A stretch of 64,000 bases of DNA. Source: Bradyrhizobium barranii subsp. barranii (lineage in GTDB: Bacteria > Pseudomonadota > Alphaproteobacteria > Rhizobiales > Xanthobacteraceae). The stretch lies in contig NZ_CP086136.1 in the NCBI RefSeq assembly GCF_017565645.3, forward strand, positions 310,001 through 374,000, given 5' to 3'. The notes under the pieces are model-generated. The model had not been told where the DNA came from and did no database searches. It saw nothing but the letters and a program-made list of their open reading frames with translations. Numbering within the stretch: the stretch's first letter is position 1; each line of letters begins with the position of its first letter. This document shows positions 18,838 to 27,784 of this stretch, in pieces. A program made the position numbers and the translations under genes.

Positions 18838-19251
18838 TTACATCCCGCCCATCTTGCAGACGAGCTTCCACTCTTCCGCCGTCACCGGCTGCACCGACAG
18901 GCGCGAATATTTCACCAGCGCCATATCAGCGAGCTTCTTGTCCGCCTTGATCGCGGCCATCGTCACCGGCGTCTTCAAGGGCTTGTCGGCCTTGATGTCG
19001 ACGCAGACGAATTTTTCGGTCTTGTCGGTCGGGTCAGGGTAGGCCTCCTTGATGACCTCCGCGATGCCGACGATCTCCTTGCCCTCGTTGGAATGATAGA
19101 AGAACGCCTTGTCGCCCTTCTTCATGTTCACGAGGTTTATGCGCGCGGTGTAATTGCGCACGCCGGTCCAGGCCTCGCCCTTGGCACCTTTCGCCACCTG
19201 CTGGTCCCAGGACCATACCGACGGTTCGGATTTCACCAGCCAGTAGTTCAT
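18838..19251 (-). CDS. EVE domain-containing protein
   Basis: A 137-residue PUA-like EVE domain protein, showing the classic opening MNYWLVKSEPSVWSWDQQ, then GVRNYTARINLVNMKKGDKAFFYHSNEGKEIVGIAEV and a late VKYSRLSVQPVTAEEW. EVE domains bind modified bases in DNA or RNA and often accompany restriction-like systems, but this stand-alone form is a common housekeeping gene in alphaproteobacteria. The ATG at 19251 is the family start. An in-frame extension upstream ([12 protein letters not shown]) is translated from a palindromic repeat and should not be annotated. Confidence 0.93.
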   Translation of the reverse strand: MNYWLVKSEPSVWSWDQQVAKGAKGEAWTGVRNYTARINLVNMKKGDKAFFYHSNEGKEIVGIAEVIKEAYPDPTDKTEKFVCVDIKADKPLKTPVTMAAIKADKKLADMALVKYSRLSVQPVTAEEWKLVCKMGGM

Positions 19252-19269
19252 CGCGCGTCCTATCCGTTC

Positions 19270-19358
19270 GTCATGGCCGGGCTTGTCCCGGCCATCCACG
19301 TCTCTGCCACCAATTCAATATCAAGACGTGGATGCCCGCGACAAGCGCGCGCATGACG
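19270..19358. repeat. Palindromic repeat, 'gtcatggccgggc' type
   Basis: GTCATGGCCGGGCTTGTCCC and the later ATGCCCGCGAC...GCATGACG are imperfect inverted copies around a ccacgtct/agacgtgg pair. It lies between gpsA and the EVE gene, both on the minus strand. Related copies are at 36063-36144 and 60928-61042. Confidence 0.8.
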
Positions 19359-19367
19359 AGAAAGACG

Positions 19368-20348
19368 TCATTCCTCTGCCTTGAAGGGGCGCGTCAACAG
19401 CCCCGAGATCGCAGCGTCGATCGTGCTCCGGCCGCTCAGGATCGAAGCGACCGCTTCTGATACCGGCATCTCGATGTTGTGCGAAGCTGCGAGTTCGATC
19501 AACACAGGCGCGGTGAACTCGCCTTCGGCAAGCTTGCCCGCGGGCGGCTGCTCGCCGCGGCCCAGCGCAAGGCCGTGCGCGAGATTGCGCGATTGCGGGC
19601 TCGAGCAGGTCAGGATCAGATCGCCGAGGCCGGACAGGCCCGTGAGCGTCTCGCCGCGCGCGCCGAGGGCACGGCCGAGGCGCGTGAGTTCGGCAAAGCC
19701 GCGGGTCGTCAGCGCGGCCTGGGCGGAGGCGCCGAGCTTGCGCCCGGCCGCGATGCCAACCGCGATCGCCAACACGTTCTTGGCCGCACCACCGATCTCG
19801 ACGCCGCGAACATCTGTCGTGTGATAGGGCCGGAAGGTCGCCGAGCCCAGTGCCTGCACCAGCGCGCTCGCCAGCACTTCGTCCTTCGCTGCCAGCGTCA
19901 CCGCGGTCGGCAAGCCGCGCGCGACGTCGTCGGCAAAGCTCGGGCCCGACAGGATCGCCGGCTGCGCGTGAGGTGCGGCTTCCGCGATGACGTCGGTCAT
20001 GAATTTATGGGTGCCGTGCTCGATGCCTTTGGCGCAGGCGACGATCGGCACCGGCTTTGCCAGATGCGAGGCCAGCATGTTGACCGCGCCGCGCAAATGC
20101 TGTGCGGGCGTCGCGATCAGCACCATGTCCGCGCGCGCGGCCTCCGCAAGCTCGTGCGTCACGACGATCTCCGGCGCCAGCCGCACGCCGGGCAGTCGCG
20201 GATTGTCGCGGGTCCAGGCGATTCGCGCGGCATGTTCGCTGTTGCGCGCCCAGAGCGTTACGTTCCGTCCGGCGCGCGCGGCTACCGTCGCCAGCGCCGT
20301 GCCCCATGCGCCCGCACCAATCACCGCGACGGACCGGAACGCCGTCAT
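19368..20348 (-). CDS. gpsA: NAD(P)H-dependent glycerol-3-phosphate dehydrogenase
   Basis: A 326-residue cytosolic enzyme that reduces dihydroxyacetone phosphate to sn-glycerol 3-phosphate, the backbone for phospholipid synthesis. The N-terminal Rossmann motif is [14 protein letters not shown]; the conserved [12 protein letters not shown] and the catalytic Lys in [13 protein letters not shown] follow. The C-terminal helical domain has [19 protein letters not shown]. It starts two bases after the tsaD stop, so the two are almost certainly cotranscribed and translationally coupled, an arrangement common in alphaproteobacteria. Confidence 0.96.
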   Translation of the reverse strand: MTAFRSVAVIGAGAWGTALATVAARAGRNVTLWARNSEHAARIAWTRDNPRLPGVRLAPEIVVTHELAEAARADMVLIATPAQHLRGAVNMLASHLAKPVPIVACAKGIEHGTHKFMTDVIAEAAPHAQPAILSGPSFADDVARGLPTAVTLAAKDEVLASALVQALGSATFRPYHTTDVRGVEIGGAAKNVLAIAVGIAAGRKLGASAQAALTTRGFAELTRLGRALGARGETLTGLSGLGDLILTCSSPQSRNLAHGLALGRGEQPPAGKLAEGEFTAPVLIELAASHNIEMPVSEAVASILSGRSTIDAAISGLLTRPFKAEE

Positions 20349-20350
20349 GG

Positions 20351-21424
20351 CTAGAATCCCGCCCGCGTGTTGCCGTAACCGGCCGGCGCCGTGGCGTTGG
20401 CATCGAGCAGCCAGCGTGCGCGGGGTTGGGCTTCCATCGTGTCGATCATGCCGAGCGCCAGGCGCTCGGCGCCGGCCCAGGCGATCATCGCGCCGTTGTC
20501 GGTGCAGAGCGCGGGCGGCGGCATGATCAGTTGCGTCCCGGCCCGCCGCGCGACGTCATGCAGGGCGCCGCGGATCGCCTGATTGGCCGCGACGCCGCCG
20601 GCGGCGACGAGGGCATGCGGAGCGCCGAACTGCTCGCGAAAAAGCCTCAGGCCGACGCTCAACCGGTCGGCCGTCGAGTCGAGCACTGCGGCCTGAAAAC
20701 TCGCGCAGAGATCGCTGATATCCTGCGGCGCGATCTCGGTTAACCGGCTCGCCTCGTTGCGCACCGCCGTCTTCAATCCCGACAGCGAGAAATTGGCATC
20801 GGGCCGTCCCTGCATTGGGCGCGGGAAGGCGAAGCGCGTGGCATCGCCGCTTGCCGCGGCGCGTTCGACCTGCGGCCCGCCCGGATAGGGCAGGCCCAGC
20901 ATCTTCGCGACCTTGTCGAAGGCTTCGCCCATCGCGTCGTCGACGGTGGTGCCGAGCCGCACATATTGGCCGACACCGGTGACGGCGACGATCTGGGTAT
21001 GCCCGCCCGAGGCGAGGAACAGGCAGTAGGGAAATTCAATTCCGTTGGTGAGGCGCGGCGTCAGTGCATGCGCCTCGAGGTGGTTGACCGCGACCAGCGG
21101 CGTGTCGTGCACCATCGCGATCGCCTTGGCGGTGGTGAGGCCGACGATGACGCCGCCGATCAGCCCCGGCCCTGCCGCGGCTGCGACACCGTTGAGCTGC
21201 GCATAGTCGATGCCGGCCTCGTGCATGGCCCGGTCGATGATGCCGTCGAGCACGTCGACATGCGCGCGCGCGGCGATCTCCGGCACCACGCCGCCGAAGC
21301 GGGCATGCTCCTCGATCTGGGACCGCACGATGTTGGACAGGATCTTGCCGCTGCCGTCGGGCGCGCGCTCAATCACGGCCGCGGCGGTCTCGTCGCAGGT
21401 GGTTTCGATGCCCAGTACCAGCAT
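20351..21424 (-). CDS. tsaD: tRNA N6-adenosine threonylcarbamoyltransferase TsaD
   Basis: A 357-residue ASKHA-fold protein that transfers the threonylcarbamoyl group from TC-AMP to A37 of ANN-decoding tRNAs. The N-terminal [14 protein letters not shown], the metal-binding HxxxH in [20 protein letters not shown], and the late [10 protein letters not shown] (metal-binding Asp) are all present. The ATG at 21424 begins [12 protein letters not shown]; six codons upstream lies an in-frame TTG that is less likely. gpsA follows within two bases. The divergent neighbour is hemD; hemC, found here in many relatives, is missing. Confidence 0.96.
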   Translation of the reverse strand: MLVLGIETTCDETAAAVIERAPDGSGKILSNIVRSQIEEHARFGGVVPEIAARAHVDVLDGIIDRAMHEAGIDYAQLNGVAAAAGPGLIGGVIVGLTTAKAIAMVHDTPLVAVNHLEAHALTPRLTNGIEFPYCLFLASGGHTQIVAVTGVGQYVRLGTTVDDAMGEAFDKVAKMLGLPYPGGPQVERAAASGDATRFAFPRPMQGRPDANFSLSGLKTAVRNEASRLTEIAPQDISDLCASFQAAVLDSTADRLSVGLRLFREQFGAPHALVAAGGVAANQAIRGALHDVARRAGTQLIMPPPALCTDNGAMIAWAGAERLALGMIDTMEAQPRARWLLDANATAPAGYGNTRAGF

Positions 21425-21575
21425 TGGCGAATTGTTATCCAATTTGCGCCCTTGCGCTCATCCGTAAAGCAGAGTTCTGGTACGTCCGGTAGCATTCCGG
21501 GGTCCACTTGCGCAATCGTCACGCGCAGCCGCCTTCGTGAATGCGTCACCGCCACGTGGTTCGGGAACACAAGCG

Positions 21576-22337
21576 ATGTCCATTCTTGTCACACGGCCGC
21601 ATCCCGACAATGAGGCGACGGCGAAAAATTTGCGGGCGCGGGGTCATGTGGTGCTGCTCGCCCCGATGCTCAAGTTCGAGCCGGTCGCCTTCCATGACGA
21701 GAGTGAGGCCGACTACGGCGCCATCATCGTCACGTCGGCCAATGCGATCCGCGCCGTCGCGCCGCAATTGCAAGATCTTGGCTTAAAGAATCTTGGCCTC
21801 CTGGAGCTGCCGCTGTTCGCGGTCGGGGAGCACACGGCTGCCGCGGCGCGCGACGCCGGCTTCGCCGAGGTGATCGTCGCCGGCGGCGATGCCGCGGCCC
21901 TGCGCGACAAGGTGATGCAGAGCGCGCGCGACAAGGTGCTGAAGAAGAAAAGCACGCTGCTCTATCTCGCGGGCGCGGATCTGTCGCGCGATCTCGGCGG
22001 CGAGCTTGGCGCGGAGGGCTTCAGCGTGGTGACGCAGACCACCTATCGCATGACTCCGGTCAAGATCCTGCCGCGTGATGTCTGCGATGGCTTTGCTGCG
22101 CATGGGATCGAGGCGGTGCTGCACTACTCCCGTCGCAGCGCACGGGCCTTCCTGGATGCGGCACGGGACGAAGGCGTCGAAATCTCGGCGCTGGCGATCC
22201 CGCAATGCTGCCTGTCCGAGACGGTCGCCAGCGTCCTGCGCGATGCCGGCGCGTCGCAGGTTCTGGGGGCCGCGACGCCGGACGAAAATGCCCTATTTGA
22301 TACCTTGGAGCGTGCTTTGCGGACCCGTTTGGCGTAA
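21576..22337 (+). CDS. hemD: Uroporphyrinogen-III synthase
   Basis: A 253-residue enzyme that closes hydroxymethylbilane into uroporphyrinogen III in heme and cobalamin synthesis. Sequence conservation in this family is low; identification rests on MSILVTRPHPDNEATAKNL, the IIVTSANAIRAV segment, FAVGEHTAAAARDAGF, LLYLAGAD, and the second-domain VLHYSRRSARAFL, all positioned as in HemD. The ATG at 21576 is the natural start; an upstream in-frame ATG adds 13 odd residues. The order hemD - mitofilin-like - hemY is typical of Rhizobiales, but hemC is not in front of it. Confidence 0.9.
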   Translation: MSILVTRPHPDNEATAKNLRARGHVVLLAPMLKFEPVAFHDESEADYGAIIVTSANAIRAVAPQLQDLGLKNLGLLELPLFAVGEHTAAAARDAGFAEVIVAGGDAAALRDKVMQSARDKVLKKKSTLLYLAGADLSRDLGGELGAEGFSVVTQTTYRMTPVKILPRDVCDGFAAHGIEAVLHYSRRSARAFLDAARDEGVEISALAIPQCCLSETVASVLRDAGASQVLGAATPDENALFDTLERALRTRLA

Positions 22338-22402
22338 GAGGTCGGGCCGAATCCGACGCGATCGGGTCCGTTCAGGGCATTTGAGTGGGAGGAACCGTCA
22401 CG

Positions 22403-23638
22403 ATGGCCGATGACAAGCCTGAAGACGCAGGATTGGCTCCCGAGTCAGGCCGTGCCAAGCGCACCCCGCCCACCATCGACCTTGAGGCGACCGAAGTCTC
22501 GACCCAGCCGCAGCCAACGGCGGCCGCCGAAGCGGAGGTTCAGCCGACGCCGGAGCAGGCCACGCCAGAGCAGGCCACGGTCGAAGAGTCCAAATCCGAA
22601 GAGGCCAGGCCTGACCCGGAGCCCGCGCACGCGGAGGCCGCGGTTGCTTCCGCTCCCGCGTCGGCGCCGGTTTCGCCCTGGGTCATTGCGCCGTTCTCTG
22701 GCGCGGTCGCAGCCGCGATCGTGATTGCCGTCGGCTGGATGCTGGGCTGGCCCGCCGTGCAGGCGCCGCCGGCCGTGCCGCAGGTCACGAGCGCGACGGT
22801 CGACGCGCTCAGCGGACGTGTCGCCGCGGTCGAAGCCAAGGCGGGCAAGCCCGCCGCCGATCCGGCCACGGTGGCGCGGATCGATGCACTGGAGAAATCC
22901 GCAAGTGCCTTGCGCAGTGACATCGCCAATCTGCGCGCACAGTCAGACAAGACCGCCAACGACGTGAAATCGGCACCGCGCGCTGCCGCGCCTGATCTTG
23001 CCGCTCTCAGCGACCGCATTGCGCAGCTGGAGCGTGCCAGCAAGACGGAGCGCGCCGAGCTCGCACAGCAGGGCGAGAAGATTGCCGACAACAAGGCGAC
23101 GAATGACAAGCCCCTGCGCCATGTCGTGGCGGCGGCTCTGCTCGACGTCGCGGTTCGGCATGGCGATCCTTACGAATCGCAATTGGCCGCGGCGCGGTCG
23201 CTCGCGGCCAAGCCCGATATGCTGAAGCCGCTCGACACCTTTGCATCGTCAGGCATTCCGACGCCGGTCGCGCTGAGCCGCGAGCTGCTCAACATCGTGC
23301 CAAAGCTGTCTCCGCCGGCGGAAGCCCCGGCCGCCGGTGCCGGTATCGTCGAGCGTCTCCAGGCGGGGGCCTCGAAACTCGTTCGTATCGAGCGCACCGA
23401 CGGCGGCGGCAATGATCGCGGTGCCATCGTCGCACGGGTGACGGCGGCGGCGCTTCGCAACGATTTCGTGGAAGCGCGGCGTAAGCTGAAGACGCTGCCC
23501 GAGGCCGATCGTGCACCGGCACAGGCCTGGCTCGACAAGGCCGATGCGCGCGACGCCGCGCTCGGCGCCTCCCGCAAATTCGCCGACGATGCCATGGCGG
23601 ATCTCGCCAAGCCCGATCTGGTCAAGCCTGCTCAGTAA
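22403..23638 (+). CDS. COG4223/mitofilin-like inner-membrane protein
   Basis: A 411-residue protein conserved between hemD and hemY in alphaproteobacteria. It has a Pro/Glu/Ala-rich N-terminus (about 1-90), one membrane segment (about 95-117, VIAPFSGAVAAAIVIAVGWML), a coiled-coil region (about 140-225), and a C-terminal helical domain ending in EARRKLKTLPEADRAPAQAWLDKADARDAA, the mitofilin-like part. Alphaproteobacterial homologues are linked to intracytoplasmic membrane shaping; that role here is inference. The ATG at 22403 has GGAGGA about 8 bases upstream; a GTG at 22385 is less likely. Confidence 0.87.
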   Translation: MADDKPEDAGLAPESGRAKRTPPTIDLEATEVSTQPQPTAAAEAEVQPTPEQATPEQATVEESKSEEARPDPEPAHAEAAVASAPASAPVSPWVIAPFSGAVAAAIVIAVGWMLGWPAVQAPPAVPQVTSATVDALSGRVAAVEAKAGKPAADPATVARIDALEKSASALRSDIANLRAQSDKTANDVKSAPRAAAPDLAALSDRIAQLERASKTERAELAQQGEKIADNKATNDKPLRHVVAAALLDVAVRHGDPYESQLAAARSLAAKPDMLKPLDTFASSGIPTPVALSRELLNIVPKLSPPAEAPAAGAGIVERLQAGASKLVRIERTDGGGNDRGAIVARVTAAALRNDFVEARRKLKTLPEADRAPAQAWLDKADARDAALGASRKFADDAMADLAKPDLVKPAQ

Positions 23639-23675
23639 AGGTTCGCGCAACAATCAGCGCGTAATAGGGATCGCC

Positions 23676-25451
23676 ATGCTTCGCATCGTCCTCTTCCTCG
23701 TCCTGATCGCGCTGGCGGCGGCCGGCGCGGCCTGGGTTGCCGATCAACCCGGCGATCTCGTCCTGACCGCGGGCGGCTTTCGCGCGTCAACGACGCTTCC
23801 GAGGTTCGTGTTTCTGCTCGGCGTCTTTGCAGCGGCGGTCGTGCTGGTCTGGAGCATCGTGACGATGATCTGGCGCGCGCCGGGACGCCTGCGCCGCCGC
23901 CGCCATGAGAAACGCCACGCGCGCGGCCGCCATGCCATCACCCACGGTCTGCTCGCGATCGGTCATGGCGATACCGCCCTCGCCCGCCGTCACGCCGAAA
24001 CCGCGCGGCGGCTGGCCGCGAACGATCCGCTCGCACTGCTGCTGCACGCGCAGTCGGCCCAGCTCGAAGGCAATCGCGACGAGGCCCAGCGCGTCTTCCG
24101 CGTCATGGCCGAGCGCGAGGATACCCGGCTGCTCGGCCTGCGCGGCCTGTTCATCGAGGCGCAGCGCGCCGACGATGCGGTCGGCGCCGTGATGATCGCG
24201 GAGGAAACGATCAAGCTGTCGCCGTCCTCGACCTGGGCCTCGCACGCGGTGCTCGGCTTCCGCTGCGCGCGCGGCGACTGGAGCGGCGCACTCGCGATCC
24301 TCGATTCGAATCTGTCCGCGGGTCTGATCGACAAGGCGGCCTATCGCCGCCAGCGCGGCGTGCTGCTCACGGCCCGCGCGCTGGAATTGGAAACCATGGA
24401 CCGCGACGTGGCGCGCGAGAGCGTGATGGAGGCCATCAAGCTCGCGCCGACTCTGGTGCCCGCCGCGGTGCTCGCGGCCAAGTTCGAGAGCGAAGCGCAT
24501 CAGGTGCGCCGCTCCATGAAGCTCGTCGAGGCCGCGTGGCTCGCCAATCCGCATCCGGATCTCGCCGACGCCTACGCGCATGTGAAGCTCGGCGATTCCG
24601 CGCGGCAGCGCTTGCAGCGGGTCGAGACGCTGGCGGCCAAGACGCCGGCCGACAAAGCGGGCCATGTCGAGGGCCAGCTCGCGATCGCGCGCGCCGCGAT
24701 CGATGCCTCCGAGTTCGCGCGTGCGCGTGCGGTGCTGGCCCCTTACGTCAATGATCCCACCCAGCGCGTCGCGCTGCTGATGGCCGAGCTCGAACGCACC
24801 GAGCATGGCGACGGCGGCCGTGCCCGCGCCTGGACCTTGCGCGCGGTGCGCGCCCGCCACGATCCGGCCTGGACCGCGGACGGCTATGTCAGCGACCGCT
24901 GGCGTCCGGTGTCGCCGGTCACCGGCCGTCTCGATGCCTTCCAGTGGCAAACGCCGGTCGCGAGCCTGCCCTCCGACAAGGGCGCCACGATCGAATCCTC
25001 GGCCTTCGAGGAAGCCATGCTGGCCGCCCCGCCGCCGAAGCGGGTGACGGCAGCCCCGAGCGAAGCCCCGGTGGAACCGCCCGTGGCTGCGCCGGATCCG
25101 GTCCCCGCCGCACAGGACAATTCGCCCCCTGAGGCCAAGGAGACGACCGGGGAGGCCGCCAAGGAAGAGCCTGCGGTCACGCCGGCCGCCGAGCCGGTCA
25201 ATCCCGCCCCTGAGACGGCCGAATCATCGCCGGAGGCGGCAACGCCGGTGTTCCGGACCCGCGCCGACCTCGGCAAGCCTGCTCCGGCCCCGATCCAGGC
25301 CGTCATCCCGATCGTCCGCGCCCCCGATGATCCCGGGATCGATGACGAGGGTCCGAGCGATGAATTTGCGGAACAAATCGGCACGCCCAGAACCCATGCA
25401 AAGGCCCAGGCCGGCGGCTGGCGCGGATTCTGGTCCCGCTGGGGCGCGTGA
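23676..25451 (+). CDS. hemY: HemY N-domain protein (TPR-containing)
   Basis: A 591-residue inner-membrane protein with two N-terminal membrane helices (about 2-22 and 43-65), the HemY_N domain with its MIWRAPGRLRRRRHEKR boundary, TPR-like helical repeats to about residue 430, and a long Pro/Glu/Ala-rich tail (about 450-560) that is probably disordered. In enterobacteria HemY lies in the hem operon and has an unclear role; it is not the protoporphyrinogen oxidase sometimes given the same symbol. The ATG at 23676 is chosen because it starts the hydrophobic helix. It follows the mitofilin-like gene by 37 bases. Confidence 0.88.
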   Translation: MLRIVLFLVLIALAAAGAAWVADQPGDLVLTAGGFRASTTLPRFVFLLGVFAAAVVLVWSIVTMIWRAPGRLRRRRHEKRHARGRHAITHGLLAIGHGDTALARRHAETARRLAANDPLALLLHAQSAQLEGNRDEAQRVFRVMAEREDTRLLGLRGLFIEAQRADDAVGAVMIAEETIKLSPSSTWASHAVLGFRCARGDWSGALAILDSNLSAGLIDKAAYRRQRGVLLTARALELETMDRDVARESVMEAIKLAPTLVPAAVLAAKFESEAHQVRRSMKLVEAAWLANPHPDLADAYAHVKLGDSARQRLQRVETLAAKTPADKAGHVEGQLAIARAAIDASEFARARAVLAPYVNDPTQRVALLMAELERTEHGDGGRARAWTLRAVRARHDPAWTADGYVSDRWRPVSPVTGRLDAFQWQTPVASLPSDKGATIESSAFEEAMLAAPPPKRVTAAPSEAPVEPPVAAPDPVPAAQDNSPPEAKETTGEAAKEEPAVTPAAEPVNPAPETAESSPEAATPVFRTRADLGKPAPAPIQAVIPIVRAPDDPGIDDEGPSDEFAEQIGTPRTHAKAQAGGWRGFWSRWGA

Positions 25452-25551
25452 GGCACATTTCGAAGCCCGCTCCACCTTGCCAATTCGGGCCATGCCCGAT
25501 ATCAGGAGCGCGCGTATCGGGACCTGCACTGCGCGGGTCCCGGCAGGGTTC

Positions 25552-25627
25552 GCCGCAATAGCTCAGTTGGTAGAGCACGTCATTCGTAATGACGGGGTCG
25601 GGGGTTCGAGTCCCTCTTGCGGCACCA
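25552..25627 (+). tRNA. tRNA-Thr (anticodon CGT)
   Basis: A complete cloverleaf. The acceptor arm GCCGCAA (25552-25558) pairs with TTGCGGC (25617-25623). The D arm is GCTCAGTTGGTAGAGC; the anticodon stem is CGTCA/TGACG with CGT at 25585-25587. The T arm contains GGTTCGAGTCC. Discriminator A and an encoded CCA end at 25627. It reads ACG codons. Confidence 0.97.
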
Positions 25628-25711
25628 TTTATCGCTCTGATTTTTCGTTGTTTTCCGCGCCGTTGTTTCGTCCTCCGATGCAGCCTCGCCGCGAGACGGC
25701 ATACCATCGCC

Positions 25712-26467
25712 TCAGACTTTGCGCAGGCTTTCGATTTCCCACAGCGCCAGTTGCCGCCGGTCGAACGGTGGGACGTAATCGTCCAGCACCTTGATCGGCG
25801 GCGGGAAGTTGTAGGGCGGAGCGCTCAGATCGATGGAGAAGAAGTCACCCGTGCGGATCGCACGATTTCGGCCCGCCGGGTAAGTGGTCGTCAGGAGATA
25901 CTTGATGTTGGATCGACGAATGTTGTCGATTGCTTGAAAAATCATCTCTTCGGAAAGATGAATGAAGCAATCGCGGCAGAGCAGCAGGTCAGCTTCCGGG
26001 AGCGGATCGTTGCAGAGATCGATCCGGAGGAACGTGCGATCTGGGCGACTGTATTGGTCACCCGTTCGCGCAATCAGTTCCGGAACGATGTCTCCTCCAA
26101 TGTAGCGAGAAATTGGAAGTTCGATCTTCGACAACCAATGAAAATCACCACAAGGCAAATCGAGCAGGGTACGGATCCCGAGGTCGCCAACCAGACCAGG
26201 AAGGCTTTCTCGCACCCTTTGGGTATTGTGCAGCGTGGATCCGCCGCCGGAAGCGGTTTCCTTGTAACCCCAGACGTTACGACGATAGATCTCGCTGAAC
26301 ACTTCGCCAGGCGTTCCACGGAGATTGCGCACCATCTGCGTACGCAACCAGATCAGCGCGGGCTCTGGTAACGTCTGGCGCGCGATGTCGATAGCGGTCG
26401 AGAAAAAGGCCGTCTGACGTAACCAGTCTGCAAACTTGTCGAACACATCGCCCCCATATTGTCGCAA
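25712..26467 (-). CDS. Class I SAM-dependent methyltransferase
   Basis: A protein of up to 251 residues with a Rossmann methyltransferase core: motif I LLDLPCGDFHWL (around residue 105), ISRYIGGDIVPELI as motif II, ADLLLCRDCFIHLS as the motif IV region, and YLLTTTYP after it. The C-terminal half lists aromatic and Pro residues (APPYNFPPP) that may shape the acceptor site. The substrate is unknown; glycan or small-molecule methylation is plausible given its partner. The start is uncertain: the frame begins with TTG at 26467, four bases before the end of the upstream gene's stop codon, which suggests translational coupling; a GTG seven codons later is an alternative. GC content is below that of neighbouring genes. 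Confidence 0.78.
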   Translation of the reverse strand: MRQYGGDVFDKFADWLRQTAFFSTAIDIARQTLPEPALIWLRTQMVRNLRGTPGEVFSEIYRRNVWGYKETASGGGSTLHNTQRVRESLPGLVGDLGIRTLLDLPCGDFHWLSKIELPISRYIGGDIVPELIARTGDQYSRPDRTFLRIDLCNDPLPEADLLLCRDCFIHLSEEMIFQAIDNIRRSNIKYLLTTTYPAGRNRAIRTGDFFSIDLSAPPYNFPPPIKVLDDYVPPFDRRQLALWEIESLRKV

Positions 26468-26468
26468 G

Positions 26469-27125
26469 CTAGACGCGCGCGAACCTGAATTGTTGCGTGC
26501 CGCGCTCGGTGGGATCCGGGCTCCGCTCAGTGATGCGAAATCCCTCGTGAGCCTGGATGAATGCTTGCTCGGAGATCCAATTGCGCTCGTATCTGACGAG
26601 CTTCTCCCTGGAGGCGAGCAACGACCCTGGACCGTTGTCGCTCAGGTACGATGTCTGAACCTCTCGCCGGGTCTCTTCGCTGATCGGAACGCGGTACCAT
26701 GCCAACGTTGCCGGCCGAACCGTGCACAGCGTTCTGACGGTTTCCAATGCATCCGGGACGTACTGTATGGCCCCATTCGAGTGGATGAGATCGACAGTGC
26801 CGAGCCAGTCGGCGGCCTGGTCGATGCGCTCGAAAAACATCAGCCTATCGGTGCCAAGCTCCTTGGCGCGCTGCACCATTGCAGGCGTCTCAACCACCGC
26901 CCATCGAATGTCCGGGCGTTGCCGGCGCGCCACCTTGTAATGCAGGCCAGCGCCTCCGCCGAAATCCAGAACCGTGTTCATGCCCGCGACCAGCGGCCGG
27001 TCGCTGTCCGGGTTGTAGTTGATTGTCTTTAGGAAAATCGTTTCGACCAGTTCCGGATTCTCGTACCCCTGAACAACCTCTCGCGGCGGCAGCAGCTTAC
27101 GCTTCACTCGCTTGATGAAGGTCAT
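26469..27125 (-). CDS. Methyltransferase, TIGR04325-like
   Basis: A 218-residue protein resembling the TIGR04325 putative methyltransferases often found in surface-polysaccharide loci. It shows a glycine-rich SAM motif VLDFGGGAGLHYKVA, an acidic motif II WAVVETPAMVQRAKEL, and VDLIHSNGAIQYVPD as the motif IV region. The ATG at 27125 (MTFIKRVKRKLLPP) is preferred to longer versions; the upstream sequence has no obvious Shine-Dalgarno. It precedes a second methyltransferase on the same strand with a one-base gap, so the pair probably works together. Both have lower GC than neighbouring genes, and both lie just downstream of tRNA-Thr, hinting at transfer. Confidence 0.72.
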   Translation of the reverse strand: MTFIKRVKRKLLPPREVVQGYENPELVETIFLKTINYNPDSDRPLVAGMNTVLDFGGGAGLHYKVARRQRPDIRWAVVETPAMVQRAKELGTDRLMFFERIDQAADWLGTVDLIHSNGAIQYVPDALETVRTLCTVRPATLAWYRVPISEETRREVQTSYLSDNGPGSLLASREKLVRYERNWISEQAFIQAHEGFRITERSPDPTERGTQQFRFARV

Positions 27126-27345
27126 AACGGGCGGACTCGGCACGCCTTGTGATACGTGTCGAGCGTCTACCACAATCAGAAACATTTGGAAACAATCGCG
27201 AAACGCGACATGACGTTGCGGGTCGATCGCCGCGAATGCTGATCGCGGGTTCAAGACCGAGCGCGCAGTCTACGTGATGACAGTCACATAATGCAGATCC
27301 CATCTCCCCTAGTCTCCTGGTCACGCAAACACGGCGAGATTTCAC

Positions 27346-27710
27346 ATGCGCAAGATCATTCTCGTCGCCGCCATGGTCCTGGCTATTGTATCTGCCCATG
27401 CTGGCGACGCAGCCTGTCGCTGGCCATGGCGACGGCCGCTCCGCAAGCCACCACGACCACCGCTCCGACGACGCAAGTCAGCGAAGTCGCGCCAGCCGCG
27501 GGAGCTCCGAAATACGTCGATCGTCCGCCGGCAGTCTCGGCCCCTGCTCCCGCCGTGGCGACGGCTCCTGCCGTGACCGCGACAACGACGACCTCAGCGC
27601 CGGCGGCGACTGCCACGAAGACCGCAAAGGCGGGCAAGCCGAAGCACAAGCGCAGCTGGACCGAAGGCCGCATCATCAGCGAGCTTAACCGCCACGGCAT
27701 CTACTGGTAA
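27346..27710 (+). pseudogene. Small secreted protein, frameshifted after the signal peptide
   Basis: A signal peptide starts at ATG 27346 (MRKIILVAAMVLAIVSAHAG). The frame then fails: the continuation LSLAMATAAPQATTTT... to a TAA at 27708-27710 lies in another frame. Restoring one base after 27408 would join them as GD-R-SLSLA. The mature part is Ala/Thr/Pro-rich with a basic KPKHKRSWTEGRIISELNRH end, a tail I associate with small Bradyrhizobium secreted proteins. Either a one-base deletion inactivated the gene or the assembly has an error there. As it stands, the ATG frame yields 76 residues with an Arg/Pro-rich nonsense tail. Confidence 0.7.
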
Positions 27711-27784
27711 GGCCGCGACCCGCTCCAAAAGCAAATGGCCAGGCAAGAGCCCGGCCATGCGCGTATTGAGGAAGCGTTGCGGGC

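Noticed and set aside
18838..19251. EVE protein as part of a modification-dependent restriction system
   Set aside because: No McrBC, nuclease or methylase gene is adjacent; the stand-alone form is a common core gene.
21373..21570. Possible hemC remnant between tsaD and hemD
   Set aside because: Neither strand shows HemC motifs in any frame, so I report the absence rather than a pseudogene.
25552..27345. Genomic island with integrase at tRNA-Thr
   Set aside because: No integrase and no repeat of the tRNA 3' end could be found downstream; only the lower GC of two genes is visible.
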